From NCBI GenBank assembly GCA_964017185.1, contig OZ024879.1:43407883-43471882 (forward strand): a DNA stretch of 64,000 nt, read 5' to 3'. The position numbers were made by a program, and so were the translations under genes. The stretch's first letter is position 1. Each line of letters starts with the position of its first letter. Shown here piece after piece: positions 44,600-54,929 of the stretch. The notes beneath the pieces are model-generated. The model was not told where the DNA came from, did not search any database, and worked only from the letters and a program-made list of their open reading frames with translations. The DNA comes from Rugalucina vietnamica (Eukaryota > Mollusca > Bivalvia > Lucinida > Lucinidae).

Positions 44600-44948
44600 G
44601 ATTTATACGAAATATAGGTGCTATCCCTACAATATTAACTGCATGTCAGCCTTTGCTGCACTCTCCTTGCTTGCCTTAAACAAGTCATCCTGCTGGAGTG
44701 GATCGTAACATCTAAATCATAGAAGTGGCTCCTGTGGAAGAGTGGCTAAGGTTGTTTTATTGCCGCTCTCTACCGTTGATCATTTCGCCGCTGTGTTCTG
44801 ATTGTGGGGTTGAGCTCTGCATCGGACACATGGGAGACAAACGATGCTTTTTCTCGGTGTGCGCCCGTTTTCGACCCGCCTACTGACGGGCCTGCCTTGT
44901 TTGAGATACAATAATCTTAAAAGGGATGCCAAGACTGAAGACTGAATT
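44600..44948. other. No gene recognised
   Basis: GTGGAAGAGTGGCTAAGGT (44737-44755) looks like a tRNA/SINE A box and GGGGTTGAGCTCTGC (44807-44821) weakly like a B box, but the spacing and matches are poor. Nothing firm. Confidence 0.3.
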
Positions 44949-45026
44949 AAAATTAAATTCTGGAGTCCAACGTATGCAAGGTACGAGAATCGACATGAAA
45001 TATAAAATTCCACCCAGACACCAGGC
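44949..45026 (+). repeat. 78-bp target-site duplication, left
   Basis: Identical to 48840-48917 (AAAATTAAATTCTGGAGTCC ... CACCCAGACACCAGGC). The two copies flank the I-like LINE exactly. Confidence 0.9.
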
Positions 45027-46903
45027 TGGGAACTAGCCACTGTAATACCAATTCCTAAACCTGGAAAGGACCATGCAGAACCTAACAGTTATAGACCGAT
45101 AGCACTTACAAGTTGTCTTTGCAAAACCTTGGAGAGAATGATAAATGTAAGACTTGTTCGGTACTTAGAAAGTAATAACCTTATATCTCCTGTTCAGTCG
45201 GGCTTCCGTTCTGAACGAAGTACCAATGACAATTTAGTAAGACTGGAAACTTTTATTCGTGATGCCTTTGTTGCAAAGGAGCATGTTGTTGCTGTGTTTT
45301 TTGACTTGGAGAAAGCTTATGATACCACATGGAGACATGGTATTATGCAAGATCTACATGATCTCGGAATACGAGGCAGATTAGCTACATTTATTGAAAA
45401 TTTCCTTGCGGATCGCTGGATGCAGGTTCGTGTTGGATCGACTTTATCCGAAAAGTTTGATCAAGCACAGGGTGTCCCACAAGGGAGCATCTTGTCTACA
45501 ACTTTGTTCAATATTAAGATAAACAGCATAATGGATTGTCTGGATCCTAAAACAGATGGATCCTTATAAGTAGATGATTTCTGTATGTGTTACAGGTCAA
45601 AAAGCATGAGAACTATCGAAAGGCACTTACAGCAGTGCATTAACAGAATAGAAAACTGGGCCTCACATAATGGTTTCAAATTTTCCAAGTCGAAAACACA
45701 GTGTGTGCATTTCTGTCAATTACGGAAAGTACACAATGATCCTGAACTGTATTTATATGGGTCTCTTATTCCAGTAGTTGAAGATTTTAAATTTCTTGGA
45801 GTTCTTTTTGATCGTAAACTTTCTTTTATACCACATATCAAGTACTTAAAAGCCAAATGTCTAAAAGCATTAAATTTGTTAAAAGTATTATCACACACAG
45901 ACTGGGGTGCTGATCGCACTGTCCTTCTCCAGCTTTACCGTTCCCTCATTCGTTCAAAATTAGATTATGGATCCATCGTGTATGGATCGGCAAGACCATC
46001 GTATATCAGTTCTCTTGACACAGTACACCACCAAGGTATAAGATTAGCTCTAGGTGCTTTTCGAACATCACCTGTACAAAGCCTCTATGTTGAGGCTGAA
46101 GAGCCATCTCTATATTTACGACGAGAGAAACTTGCCCTACAGTACGCCATTAGAATTGCGGCTAATCCATCAAATCCAGTTCATAAGGTGTCTTTTCCGC
46201 CATATATTTCTGAAGAAGTCGTACAGCTTTATGAAAGTAAACCAAAGGTTATCCGGTCCTTTGGTTTACGAGTTGCACCACTTTTAGAATCAGCAAACAT
46301 CCAAAAAGATAAAATAGAAGAATATTTTGTTTCCGAAATACCATCTTGGTGCATTAGAAAACCAGAAGTTAATTTGACTCTACATTCAGGGAAAAATCCG
46401 AATCAAATCCACACCTTCTTAAAGAAAGTTTTCATCAACTACAATCTCAAATTATCGACTATCAATGTATTTATACGGATGGTTCAAAAGAAGAAAACAA
46501 AGTTGGTTGTGCTACTTTTACAAACGGCAATTGCAAAACGTTACGTTTACCTGATGGCTCTTCGATTTTCACAGCGGAAGCTAAAGCTATAGACTTAGCT
46601 TTAGACTTCATAAATGAATGTAACTCAAAGGACAAATTTATTATATTTTCTGACTCTATGTCAGTTCTTCAAGCCTTAAACCATACATCATCCAAAAACC
46701 CTCAAATACAAAAACTATTAATAAAACATCATACCATCTCAGAATTGAAAACAATTATTTATTGCTGGGTTCCCAGTCATATAGGCATATATGGAAATGA
46801 AAAAGTTGATAAGAACGCTAAAGAATCGTTAAATCTAGAAGAAAATAAAATATAAAGGTTTGATCCTTTGGAAGCAGTAAAAACATTCAAAGGGAGATAG
46901 TAT

Positions 46904-46949
46904 GGACTATATTGCACAATTTCGGGTAATGAACCCTCGTCAGTAGCCC
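46904..46949 (-). ncRNA. Hammerhead ribozyme, type I, unit 1
   Basis: 46 nt on the minus strand: stem I GGGCUA/UAGUCC (6 pairs, one G-U), core CUGACGA, stem II GGGU/ACCC with loop UCAUU, GAAA, stem III AUUG/CAAU with a 2-nt loop, cleavage triplet AUA. Predicted cleavage falls between 46910 and 46909. All invariant core residues are present. The very short stem III is characteristic of hammerheads in Penelope-like elements and retrozymes. Confidence 0.9.
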
Positions 46950-47283
46950 TTTTTAAACCGGCAACGAACGCCAGACTATAATTGTGCTGCAATTTCGAGA
47001 ATTTACACGAGGAGTCTAAATCAAAGACATATTCCTTAATTGGGTCAAATAATTAAAAAAAAAAATGCTTAGAAGTATGTTTCTAAACGTGAGTGTTTTG
47101 AACACTCTGAATATCTTTACTGATCTCAAAGGACCGAAATAAAAATATAATCTGCACTATGGATGATGTACGGGGAGACTTTTTACGGCCGCCACACGGC
47201 ACAACACCAGCTGCAGTAATAGCAAATAGAATATAAAGGTTTGATCCTTTGGAAGCAGTAAAACATTCAAAGGGAGATAGTAT

Positions 47284-47329
47284 GGACTATATTGCACAAT
47301 TTCGGGTAATGAACCCTCGTCAGTAGCCC
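47284..47329 (-). ncRNA. Hammerhead ribozyme, type I, unit 2
   Basis: Sequence identical to the unit 1 ribozyme, 380 bp downstream in window coordinates. Confidence 0.9.
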
Positions 47330-47661
47330 TTTTTAAACCGGCAACGAACGCCAGACTATAATTGTGCTGCAATTTCGAGAATTTACACGAGGAGTCTAAA
47401 TCAAAGACATATTCCTAAATTGGGTCAAATAATTAAAAAAAATGCTTAGAAGTATGTTTCTAAACGTGAGTGTTTTGAACACTCTGAATATCTTTACTGA
47501 TCTCAAAGGACCGAAATAAAAATATTATCTGCACTATGGATGATGTACGGGGAGACTTTTTACGGCCGCCACACGGCACAACACCAGCTGCAGTAATAGC
47601 AAATAAAATATAAAGGTTTGATCCTTTGGAAGCAGTAAAAACATTCAAAGGGAGATAGTAT

Positions 47662-47707
47662 GGACTATATTGCACAATTTCGGGTAATGAACCCTCGTCA
47701 GTAGCCC
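47662..47707 (-). ncRNA. Hammerhead ribozyme, type I, unit 3
   Basis: Sequence identical to units 1 and 2, 378 bp from unit 2. Confidence 0.9.
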
Positions 47708-48040
47708 TTTTTAAACCGGCAACGAACGCCAGACTATAATTGTGCTGCAATTTCGAGAATTTACACGAGGAGTCTAAATCAAAGACATATTCCTAAATTG
47801 GGTCAAATAATTAAAAAAAAATGCTTAGAAGTATGTTTCTAAACGTGAGTGTTTTGAACACTCTGAATATCTTTACTGATCTCAAAGGACCGAAATAAAA
47901 ATATAATCTGCACTATGGATGATGTACGGGGAGACTTTTTACGGCCGCCACACGGCACAACACCAGCTGCAGTAATAGCAAATAAAATATAAAGGTTTGA
48001 TCCTTTGGAAGCAGTAAAAACATTCAAAGGGAGATAGTAT

Positions 48041-48086
48041 GGACTATATTGCACAATTTCGGGTAATGAACCCTCGTCAGTAGCCC
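48041..48086 (-). ncRNA. Hammerhead ribozyme, type I, unit 4 (partial unit)
   Basis: Identical ribozyme. The enclosing unit is cut at 48232, the array border. On the minus strand this is the first ribozyme of the array. Confidence 0.9.
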
Positions 48087-48839
48087 TTTTTAAACCGGCA
48101 ACGAACGCCAGACTATAATTGTGCTGCAATTTCGAGAATTTACACGAGGAGTCTAAATCAAAGACATATTCCTAAATTGGGTCAAATAATTAAAAAAAAA
48201 TGCTTAGAAGTATGTTTCTAAACGTGAGTGTTTAAACGTGAAACCGTTTTTAAAATTCCTTATGTCAATTTTAAACCTTTTATTAACGAGTACATCTCTG
48301 ACAAATGGCAAACAATCTGGAATGGAGCGAATTTTGATAAATTGAGGGAAGTTGAACCGATCGTTAAACGTCCGAAAGTAATTCATAAACTTTTGAGACG
48401 AGAAGAAATCGTTCTTGCTCGTCTTCGAATTGGCCATACAAGAATAACACATTCCCACTTATTAAAGCGAGAAGATCAACCTATATGCATTGGCTGTGAC
48501 ACACCATTTACAGTGAAACACTTTCTTTTAGAATGCACTGACTTTGCAGCAAAGCGAGTTTCCTGTTTTCAAGCTAATAACTTGAGAGAATTGTTTAAAG
48601 ATGTACCCGTTGGAAACATTTTATCATTTCTTAGACAAGTAAATCTGTTTTATAAAATATAACTTTTTAACCATCAATGTTATTATTTCATATATCGTTT
48701 CTTTACAACGACATTTATATCTTACTAAGTGTTACATTTTAATACGATTTCAATGTATTTTATCTTTTTACCTTGTTAGACGCTAATGACCCATCAGGGT
48801 TGATGCGTCGTTAAACAACAAACAAACAAACAAACAAAC

Positions 48840-48917
48840 AAAATTAAATTCTGGAGTCCAACGTATGCAAGGTACGAGAATCGACATGAAATATAAAATT
48901 CCACCCAGACACCAGGC
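48840..48917 (+). repeat. 78-bp target-site duplication, right
   Basis: Identical to 44949-45026. It directly follows the (CAAA)n tail of the LINE. Confidence 0.9.
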
Positions 48918-49270
48918 GTCTGAGACATTTCATTTGGAGATGGCACACAAACTATTTTATGCCTGAGGACTGAGACATTTCAATTGGAGATGGCACACAA
49001 ACTGTTTTTATGTCTCAGGACTGAGACATTTCAATTGGAGATGGCACACAAACTGTTTTTACATGTGCGTCTGAGGACTGAGACATTTCAATTGGAGATG
49101 GCACACAAACTATTTTTATGCCTGAGGACTGAGACATTTCAATTGGAGATGGCACATAAACTGTTTTTATGTCTGAGGACTGAGACATTTCAATTGGAGA
49201 TGGCACAAAAACTGTTTTTGTTTCTGAGGACAGACATTTCAATTGGAGATGGCATACAAACTGTTTTACA
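48918..49270 (+). repeat. ~50-bp minisatellite, about seven units
   Basis: Unit: GAGGACTGAGACATTTCAAT then TGGAGATGGCACACAAACTG then TTTTTATGTCT. The repeat-encoded frame (LEMAHKLFLCLRTETFQ) is open but is a by-product. It runs directly into a family A 3' fragment. Confidence 0.9.
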
Positions 49271-49275
49271 TTGTT

Positions 49276-49347
49276 TACCACCTCGAATTTTGGAGTGGAA
49301 ATCTCTTTCTGATTGCGCCTCTTCCTGATCGTTGCCTACTTGTACCG
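49276..49347 (+). repeat. Family A repeat, 3' end only
   Basis: CACCTCGAATTTTGGAGTGG to CCTACTTGTACC: the last ~70 bp of family A including the 3' hairpin. Confidence 0.75.
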
Positions 49348-49464
49348 GTACCTTTACTGACACAAAATATTCTTCTGAACAATTTAACGCGTCTGGTCAA
49401 TGAAGGATTTAATGTTCAAAGCCTTTGCAATAGCGTTTTATTGAATCTCTAACACACGCCGTTG

Positions 49465-49479
49465 CCCCCCCCCCCCCCC
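49465..49479. repeat. Poly-C run (15 C)
   Basis: Fifteen consecutive C in AT-rich surroundings. Nothing further is known. Confidence 0.9.
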
Positions 49480-49538
49480 GTCGAATGGTACGCAGTGGTT
49501 CACATCTAAACTGTTCGAATGGTTCAGAGTTGTTAGCA

Positions 49539-49935
49539 TCAAAATTGTTCTTGCATGCTTGCAAAGCTTCTTGACGACTTTAGATTCAAGATTTGCACCT
49601 TGTCACTATGAAGATTACCAGGGAAGACGTACTGAATAAGGAGATTATCAAATAAAGCTCGAGTGGTATTGGTTGCCGTCTGATTGCCCAGCGATATGGA
49701 TCGGGCCATACGGGTAATTCTGTCTGTGATCACTAATATACTTTCATGTCCATCCTTAGATGGCGGCCTGGACATAACGTCTGAACAGACCAGTGGTGGT
49801 GATGATCACAAGTTCTGCTTTCTTTTTCACCGCCGTCTTTCATCAGATGCCGTATCCACAATGGCGTATCACCGTTTGGACATCTTTATCTATACCTGGT
49901 CAATAGAGAGTTTTTTGTCACTGGTGTCCTAAATC
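49539..49935 (-). pseudogene. Ty3/gypsy integrase fragment
   Basis: Minus strand. YWPGIDKDVQTVIRHCGYG-like text (49845-49905) is the end of the integrase zinc finger. After stops, HESILVITDRITRMARSISL, ALFDNLLIQYVFP and LHSDKV form the start of the catalytic core, with the first two Asp of D,D-35-E (VITD and HSD). The frame ends at 49539 before the Glu. It differs from the remnant at 39-40 kb, so it is a separate element. Not functional. Confidence 0.7.
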
Positions 49936-50049
49936 ATTCTGAAGAAGAAGATATGCCGCTATAAGGTTGGAGACATAGCCTGTTCACAGAGTACACATCA
50001 CTTGTCCCACTTTTACCAATCCTGAATCTGATCCTGTATGCTCTAAATA

Positions 50050-50478
50050 CAAGGTGGACAAGCACGAGAGTTAAAAATATATCTGTGTACTAGTATTCGG
50101 ACATAACCATGTAGCGAATTGGCCATTATTTTCTTAAAACTGAATGAAATTTCATGGGGTAAAGTGCACATACACTGGAATGATACACTCTAAACTGTTG
50201 CAAGAACAGTCAGTATAATAAGCGCTTTTGTTTGCTAGATAACCCCGAGGTACCTCGATGTTAGAATATAAATCCAGTTGTTCGGGGGAATCTATTAAAT
50301 TACATGTACACTAGACTGACTGCGGTAAAGCAGTTTAGAGCGTACCATTCCGGGGGATATGCACTTTACCCCTTGAAATTGCATTAGGTTTTAAGAAACA
50401 TATGGCCGATTTGTTTACTGGTTCTGTCCGAATTCTAGTACACAATAATTCATTTTTGTCACGTGATTGTCCACCTTG
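50050..50478. mobile_element. Foldback element F with ~148-bp arms
   Basis: 50050-50197 and 50331-50478 are imperfect inverted copies (CAAGGTGGACAA, GTGTACTAG.ATTCGGACA, GGGGTAAAGTGCA, CTCTAAACTG). The spacer is about 130 bp. No ORF. A related piece (CTAGTATTCGGACAAAACCA, GCGAATCGGCCATAATTTTC) lies at about 58780-58830. Confidence 0.75.
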
Positions 50479-50764
50479 AAATATAACCCGAACTGCCGTT
50501 ACCATGCTTCCATCTGTTCTTGACAGATGCATGTTTATTAAGTCCGAACTAGTCGGTTTACTGACTGCTCTTGTCAGATGCTTATACATCGTGTTAAGAT
50601 TTGTCATCCTACTATCTAGTCTTGGCTAGTCATTGTCTGTCATGCAAGGATTTGTCACCCGACTATCTTCTCTCGGCATGTCCTTGTTTGTGAGTTAGTA
50701 TTACCTGCTGGGCACTGTGAAAAGATCAAAATCATGTTACCATCCCCCACTAGGTCCCCTGGAG

Positions 50765-51030
50765 AAGATATGGTTACAAAGGGTGCTCGGGTTGGAATAC
50801 GACCCTCCCCCCTTGGGACATAAAGAGAAAGATGGGCTGCCTGTGCCTCCAGGTAAAGCTTCTACCCTACTGACTGACCATTTGATTACTGGTTAAACGC
50901 TCAGGTCTGAGCAGCCCAGGAAAAGTGGTTTTGTAAAATCTTCCATGCAAATAAGCGTTATTACCCTAGTTTAGTGGTTATATTTATGAAGCTAATTTTG
51001 AGTGTCGTGACATCCTAATGCCGAGTGAAG
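50765..51030 (+). mobile_element. Family G SINE-like repeat
   Basis: It has GGGTTGGAATACGACCCTCC, CTACTGACTGACCATTTGAT, TACTGGTTAAACGCTCAGGT, CAGCCCAGGAAAAGTGGT and GTCGTGACATCCTAAT, in the same order as the 34.1 and 54.9 kb copies. It lacks the CAAA tail. Confidence 0.6.
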
Positions 51031-51414
51031 GTCAGACGTGAGTGGTTACGTTATATGTGGTGGTGTGTGAAAGTTGGTTGTCAATGTTTATGAAAGTATT
51101 TCTCTTGCATTATTGTTCCAGTTCCCGAAATCATACGCCATTAATGCTTTATTTAATGCTACAGTAGAATTGAATTCAAAAGGCTAGCGGAAAATATGTC
51201 AGAACGTCGATTTCGTTTTATAAACTTAAGTTCAATCACTTGTTTTTGACCGATGTTTAATGAAATTATTTAAAGAATGGCATAAACTATAAAGAGTACA
51301 GAAAATGTCAAGAATCAAAAATGAAATATTGTCGAAACAATTAACAGCTATGTCTTTTTGGCAGTGTCCGCATTTGCAAGACTGTAGAGAAAATCCAGTC
51401 GATAAAAACTTTGT

Positions 51415-51935
51415 AACTTTACTAGACGGAATATTTCCATCGGTTTTCCGTTAAACCTCTCCATACCGACGGAAATGGGATATATTCAGCCCTTGGTCGA
51501 AAATGAAAATTCAGCAAAACTGTGTTATTCTAACTTATTTGAGAACTTTTCTTGCATATATGACATAAATTAAAAATATTCTAGTTGTGTAAGTATGCAA
51601 AATCATAAACTACTTCATTTTATTTATGGAAACTTTCAAAGATGTCTATAAATAAATCAGGGGAGACTACTGTAGAATTAGCGACTCAGTCGAAAATCGG
51701 TTGTTTTTCTTAATGAATTTAAATGTTTTAGGCAAGTTTATGTATTGACCTACTGAATATCTTCGGCACTGGTACAAATACATACCAAAAATACTACGAT
51801 TAATAGCAAAATAACATAGCAACAAGTCGCTTACGAAATCTGCAATCAGTTCGACATTGGTTTAAATGCAACCTATGCTAAGCTGTAAGGTAAGTGGATC
51901 TAAGTACCGAAGTGGAGCGGAGTGACAGTTAGCCA
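51415..51935. repeat. Family C repeat, copy 2
   Basis: Diverged duplicate of 27000-27520 in the same orientation. Confidence 0.7.
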
Positions 51936-51959
51936 GCTGATCTATAACTTTACATGCAT

Positions 51960-52575
51960 GGGCCGGTTCCATTGTATTAAGTAAGTATCAAATAAAATGT
52001 GGGCTAACAGAATGAAAACGGGTACAACAACACTTGGAACTAATATGTATTTTGAAATAAGAATTAAGCTTTGTCGTAATCTTGCGCCGCATAACGTAAC
52101 GTGGTGTTTTCATAACGATAGCAGAAACGCACGTGTGAATGTTATGCATGCGATATTACAATGGAATTTTGGATTGTGTGTTGAAATTTCATCACGAAAT
52201 ATCAAGAGCTAAAGAAATGACTACATTTTATACGTACTTTCCGATCTACCAATGTACATTACTTTCTAAAAACGTTTGTCAGACTGAATGTCTCTTACAG
52301 TTAAGTCACTATTCTGAAACATCCACATATTCAACAACTGTCTGTGGTCTTTGTTAAGTTTCCTCTCATTGTGACCACTGTAAGTTCTTCAGATAAATAT
52401 TTATAAACACAAAATCGGATGACAATATATCTGTATACTTCACTAAAAGTCTTACTGATTTGTCCACTTGTTTTTCCAAGACGCTTCAAATCTGAAATAA
52501 TGTTTCTCACTTCAGTGTTCATGTTGTTTCTTTCGCCCCCTTGAGTGCAATGAAATTCGAATAAGTTTGTTTTGA
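51960..52575. other. No gene recognised
   Basis: Short open frames only. No domain or repeat was recognised. Confidence 0.4.
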
Positions 52576-52577
52576 AT

Positions 52578-52690
52578 GCAAAAAGTACAAGTAGGCAATG
52601 ATCAGGAAAAGGCACAATCAGAAAGAAATTTCTGCTCCACAAATTGAGGTGGGAACAAACTAAATTGACAGTTAGGTACTTATACAGGTG
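52578..52690 (-). repeat. Family A repeat, reverse, truncated
   Basis: The reverse complement of the family A 3' end (AAAAGTACAAGTAGGCAATG at its border). It is the only clear minus-strand copy in the window. Confidence 0.8.
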
Positions 52691-52699
52691 CGTGCAGTC

Positions 52700-53830
52700 A
52701 TTAATATACCCCTGCGATATTCAGAAATAAATTGACAACTTTTCTTATATTTGAACAATCGTCACTGGCAAAAATGAACAACTGGATGAATTTGATTATA
52801 TAATGTTTTAAGTATGTGTATAAATATTTACTCTGTACATAAAACTTCCTGATCTTGTGATGCTGTATGCCTTAATTGATAACATAACATATGGAGCCAA
52901 ATTTAACCAAACAATTGCTGATATTCGAGTTTAATAGATTCCACAATGAATCATGGTAAACGGATTGTAATTATATCTGTAATTTATGAAAGAATAACCA
53001 TATTTGTACTTCAGCTGAAAAATGATCACCGTTTACAAAGTAACACCCTGATTTTCATTCATTGTACATTTTAGAATTTTGTAGTAAATAAAAATTAAAG
53101 CAGATCCTAAAGCGGTTGTTACAGTATAAAAGTAAGCATGTCATTGTTACTTTGCATAAAACTAATATCCTACCAGGAGGGTTTTAGGACCAAAGCTTGC
53201 TAGTGAGTTTCTTCATGAAGTGAGCATGTCTTAAAGCACTGTGGTGTCACCCGTGGCTTTGTATTCTGCCAAAACGTGGGTTGGCATTTCATCATACAAA
53301 TTCATGGTTTGGTTTCTCGGCACAGAATACCATGGAGAGGTGTAACAGAAAACCTGTCTAGGTTTCATAGAAAGGTCGTTGGCAACGTAGTAAGGTATCT
53401 CGGAGTCGAATTCTGACAGTCTGAGGGATAATCATTTTCTGTTTCTGTTGCTGCACGAAATATGTGCTTAAGGCCTATTGATCCATCCATACGTGTGGAT
53501 GCCAAGCGCCGTTGCCAAGTACGTGGTTGATCTTCCTTTGATCACGCCTGAACAAACCGTTGACAAATGCCCGTATTGATTGACCTGCTGACGTCCATGG
53601 CCGCCAGCAATAGCTTTGAGTTGTCGATTTAGCAAAAGCAACCCATGTTAGACTCTCTAGAAAATAACTGTAGCAATGAGGTCATTGAAGTGATTGAAGT
53701 GAATGTCATGTTGTACAGTAAAATAAGTTCCCATATGGCTAATTATTCTGCATGAGAAACTTTCATTGTTCAGAAAAAAAACATATATGTGCAGCTAATG
53801 TTTCCTATAATAAAGACGTTTAAGGGAATA
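52700..53830. other. No gene recognised
   Basis: 53150-53680 is less AT-rich, and a minus-strand frame there reads AGGHGRQQVNQYGHLSTVCS, but no family could be assigned. Nothing else is supported. Confidence 0.3.
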
Positions 53831-53834
53831 AAAC

Positions 53835-54003
53835 AAAAAAACAAAACCGAGATTCCTCAAGTGCAGCGAACATATCAATGAGAAGGGGAATGGGCAACAC
53901 CGCGGCCTCGGCCACCCAAGCCTCCTCAGTGACCCCGTAGATTCGGCAACATGGAGCCCAAAAAAATGAGAACCACTGCAAACCTGCATCTTTCAACAGG
54001 CAA
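53835..54003 (-). mobile_element. Retrozyme-like element, decayed copy
   Basis: It aligns with 37855-37990 (CATATCAATGAGAAGGGGAA, AAGCCTCCTCAGTGACCCC, GCATCTTTCAACA). The hammerhead (53892-53935) keeps CUGAGGA, but GAAA has become GAGG, so A14 is lost and it should be inactive. Confidence 0.7.
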
Positions 54004-54050
54004 ATTCCTCCCCACATGCGTCCCATACGCATTTCCACTTGCGTCCCATA

Positions 54051-54699
54051 CGCCCGTGGGTCGGGCATCAGATTCTATGATGGCCCCGACTTAAAGCTAT
54101 TCATTTTAGATCGTTGGGGCCGGAGCTTCTTGTCTGTCTTGGCCCACCGGGGTCTAACTGATGTTTTTCTTTTGCTCCGGAGTTAGTAAGTTATTCGGCG
54201 TCCAGGGACCTCCATCGTCGGGCAGCTTACTGAATCTGTGAGTCCTGGTTTTTGATTCATGAGGATGTTTATCATGATTTATTTGTTTGTTCTTGATGAT
54301 TCATTGACAAGTTCGAATTTCACCATGAGGACCGAAGAACTAACTAAATGTTATGAACCACTGCAGAAGCTGAGGGTGAGGTTACATATCGATTTAAGCC
54401 CGCCTGTAACTGTGTGTTACTGATCGTTCCAAGTCGATACTTCTGTGGTAGTTCTTTTTGTTTTATGTCTTGGTGTTTAAAACTTTTGTGCTGTTGTCGC
54501 CTTATGTGTGTTTTCATATTTTTAGTTAAGGTAACTGAGTGACCACCTATTGGGAAAATAGCTGCTCATTCGGGTTACGAAATGTTTTCATGGTTTAAGT
54601 ACCGGATTGTTGGTTTCGTTTTTTCCCACCTCGGTGTTTGGAGTGGGAATCTTTTTCTGATTGCGCCTTTTCCTGATCTTTGCCTACTTGTACCTTTTC
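54051..54699 (+). repeat. Family A repeat, long copy
   Basis: The third long copy, beginning CCCGTGGGTCGGGCATCAG and ending CTTGTACCTTTTC. It has a small internal deletion (GGTTACATATCGATTTAAGC). Confidence 0.85.
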
Positions 54700-54929
54700 C
54701 TAGCCTGTGTGTGCACAGATATGATATGATTCATGAGGTATCTGTCGATGGAAAAGATTTTTCCAAAGTGTTGGCAGTCAAATTGTTCATCACCGAATAT
54801 ATGCACTGATGCTATTTTATATTATTTGGATGGCTGACGGATTTCTTGCTCATGGAACATTTTTTTTCTGTACATTCGGGCAATGTTCGATAGGCGTTTA
54901 GTTGGTAGTTTGAAGCTACTTCGAACCAA

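Larger units (their letters stand above)
46850..48232 (-). mobile_element. Tandem retrozyme-like array, 3.65 units of 377-381 bp
   Basis: Unit starts (TATAAAGGTT) fall at 46851, 47232, 47609 and 47988, a period of 381, 377 and 379 bp. Units are nearly identical, differing mainly in an A run (11, 8, 9, 9). The array is inserted in the RNase H/C-terminal region of the I-like LINE. TAAA is present at both sides (46846-46849 and 48233-48236), consistent with a 4-bp target duplication. Every unit has a hammerhead on the minus strand. No protein is encoded: the minus-strand open frames simply repeat with the unit. The array ends are not at the ribozyme cleavage site. Size, tandem arrangement and ribozyme match descriptions of metazoan retrozymes. 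Confidence 0.9.
45027..48662 (+). pseudogene. I-like LINE pol: reverse transcriptase, RNase H, zinc knuckle (dead)
   Basis: RT blocks: IPIPKPG, NSYRPIALTSCLCKTLERM, SGFRSERSTNDNL, FFDLEKAYDTTWRHG, QGVPQGSILSTTLFN. At the YVDD active site the Tyr codon is TAA (45567-45569), followed by VDDF. The frame then continues through the thumb (FLGVLFDRKLSF) to about 46430, where one extra base in AAAGAAAG shifts it. RNase H follows: CIYTDGSKEENKVGCATF, FTAEAKAIDLAL, IFSDSMSVLQAL, WVPSHIGIYGNEKVD. After the array (46850-48232) the C-terminus resumes with RLRIGHTRITHSHLLKRED and a knuckle C-x2-C-x8-H-x4-C (CIGC...HFLLEC), ending at 48660. RNase H places it in the I group. Removing the array with one TAAA rejoins the frame. 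Confidence 0.9.
45027..48839 (+). mobile_element. 5'-truncated I-like LINE with (CAAA)n tail
   Basis: The insertion is bounded by 78-bp direct repeats. It begins inside the RT domain and ends with the hairpin GACGC...GCGTC and a (CAAA)n tail (about 48813-48839). 2,430 bp of LINE plus 1,383 bp of a later insertion (46850-48232). Confidence 0.88.

Noticed and set aside
44730-44825. tRNA or SINE promoter upstream of the I-like LINE
   Set aside because: A and B box matches are weak, and no cloverleaf could be folded.
47460-48129. Minus-strand peptides in the tandem array (AFVAGLKRATDEGSLPEIVQ)
   Set aside because: Identical in each unit because the units are identical. They overlap the hammerhead, and the same-length frames are lost in the other family D copies.
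48984-49328. Open frame of repeated LEMAHKLFLCLRTETFQ
   Set aside because: It follows exactly the ~50-bp minisatellite. A period near a multiple of three keeps the frame open.
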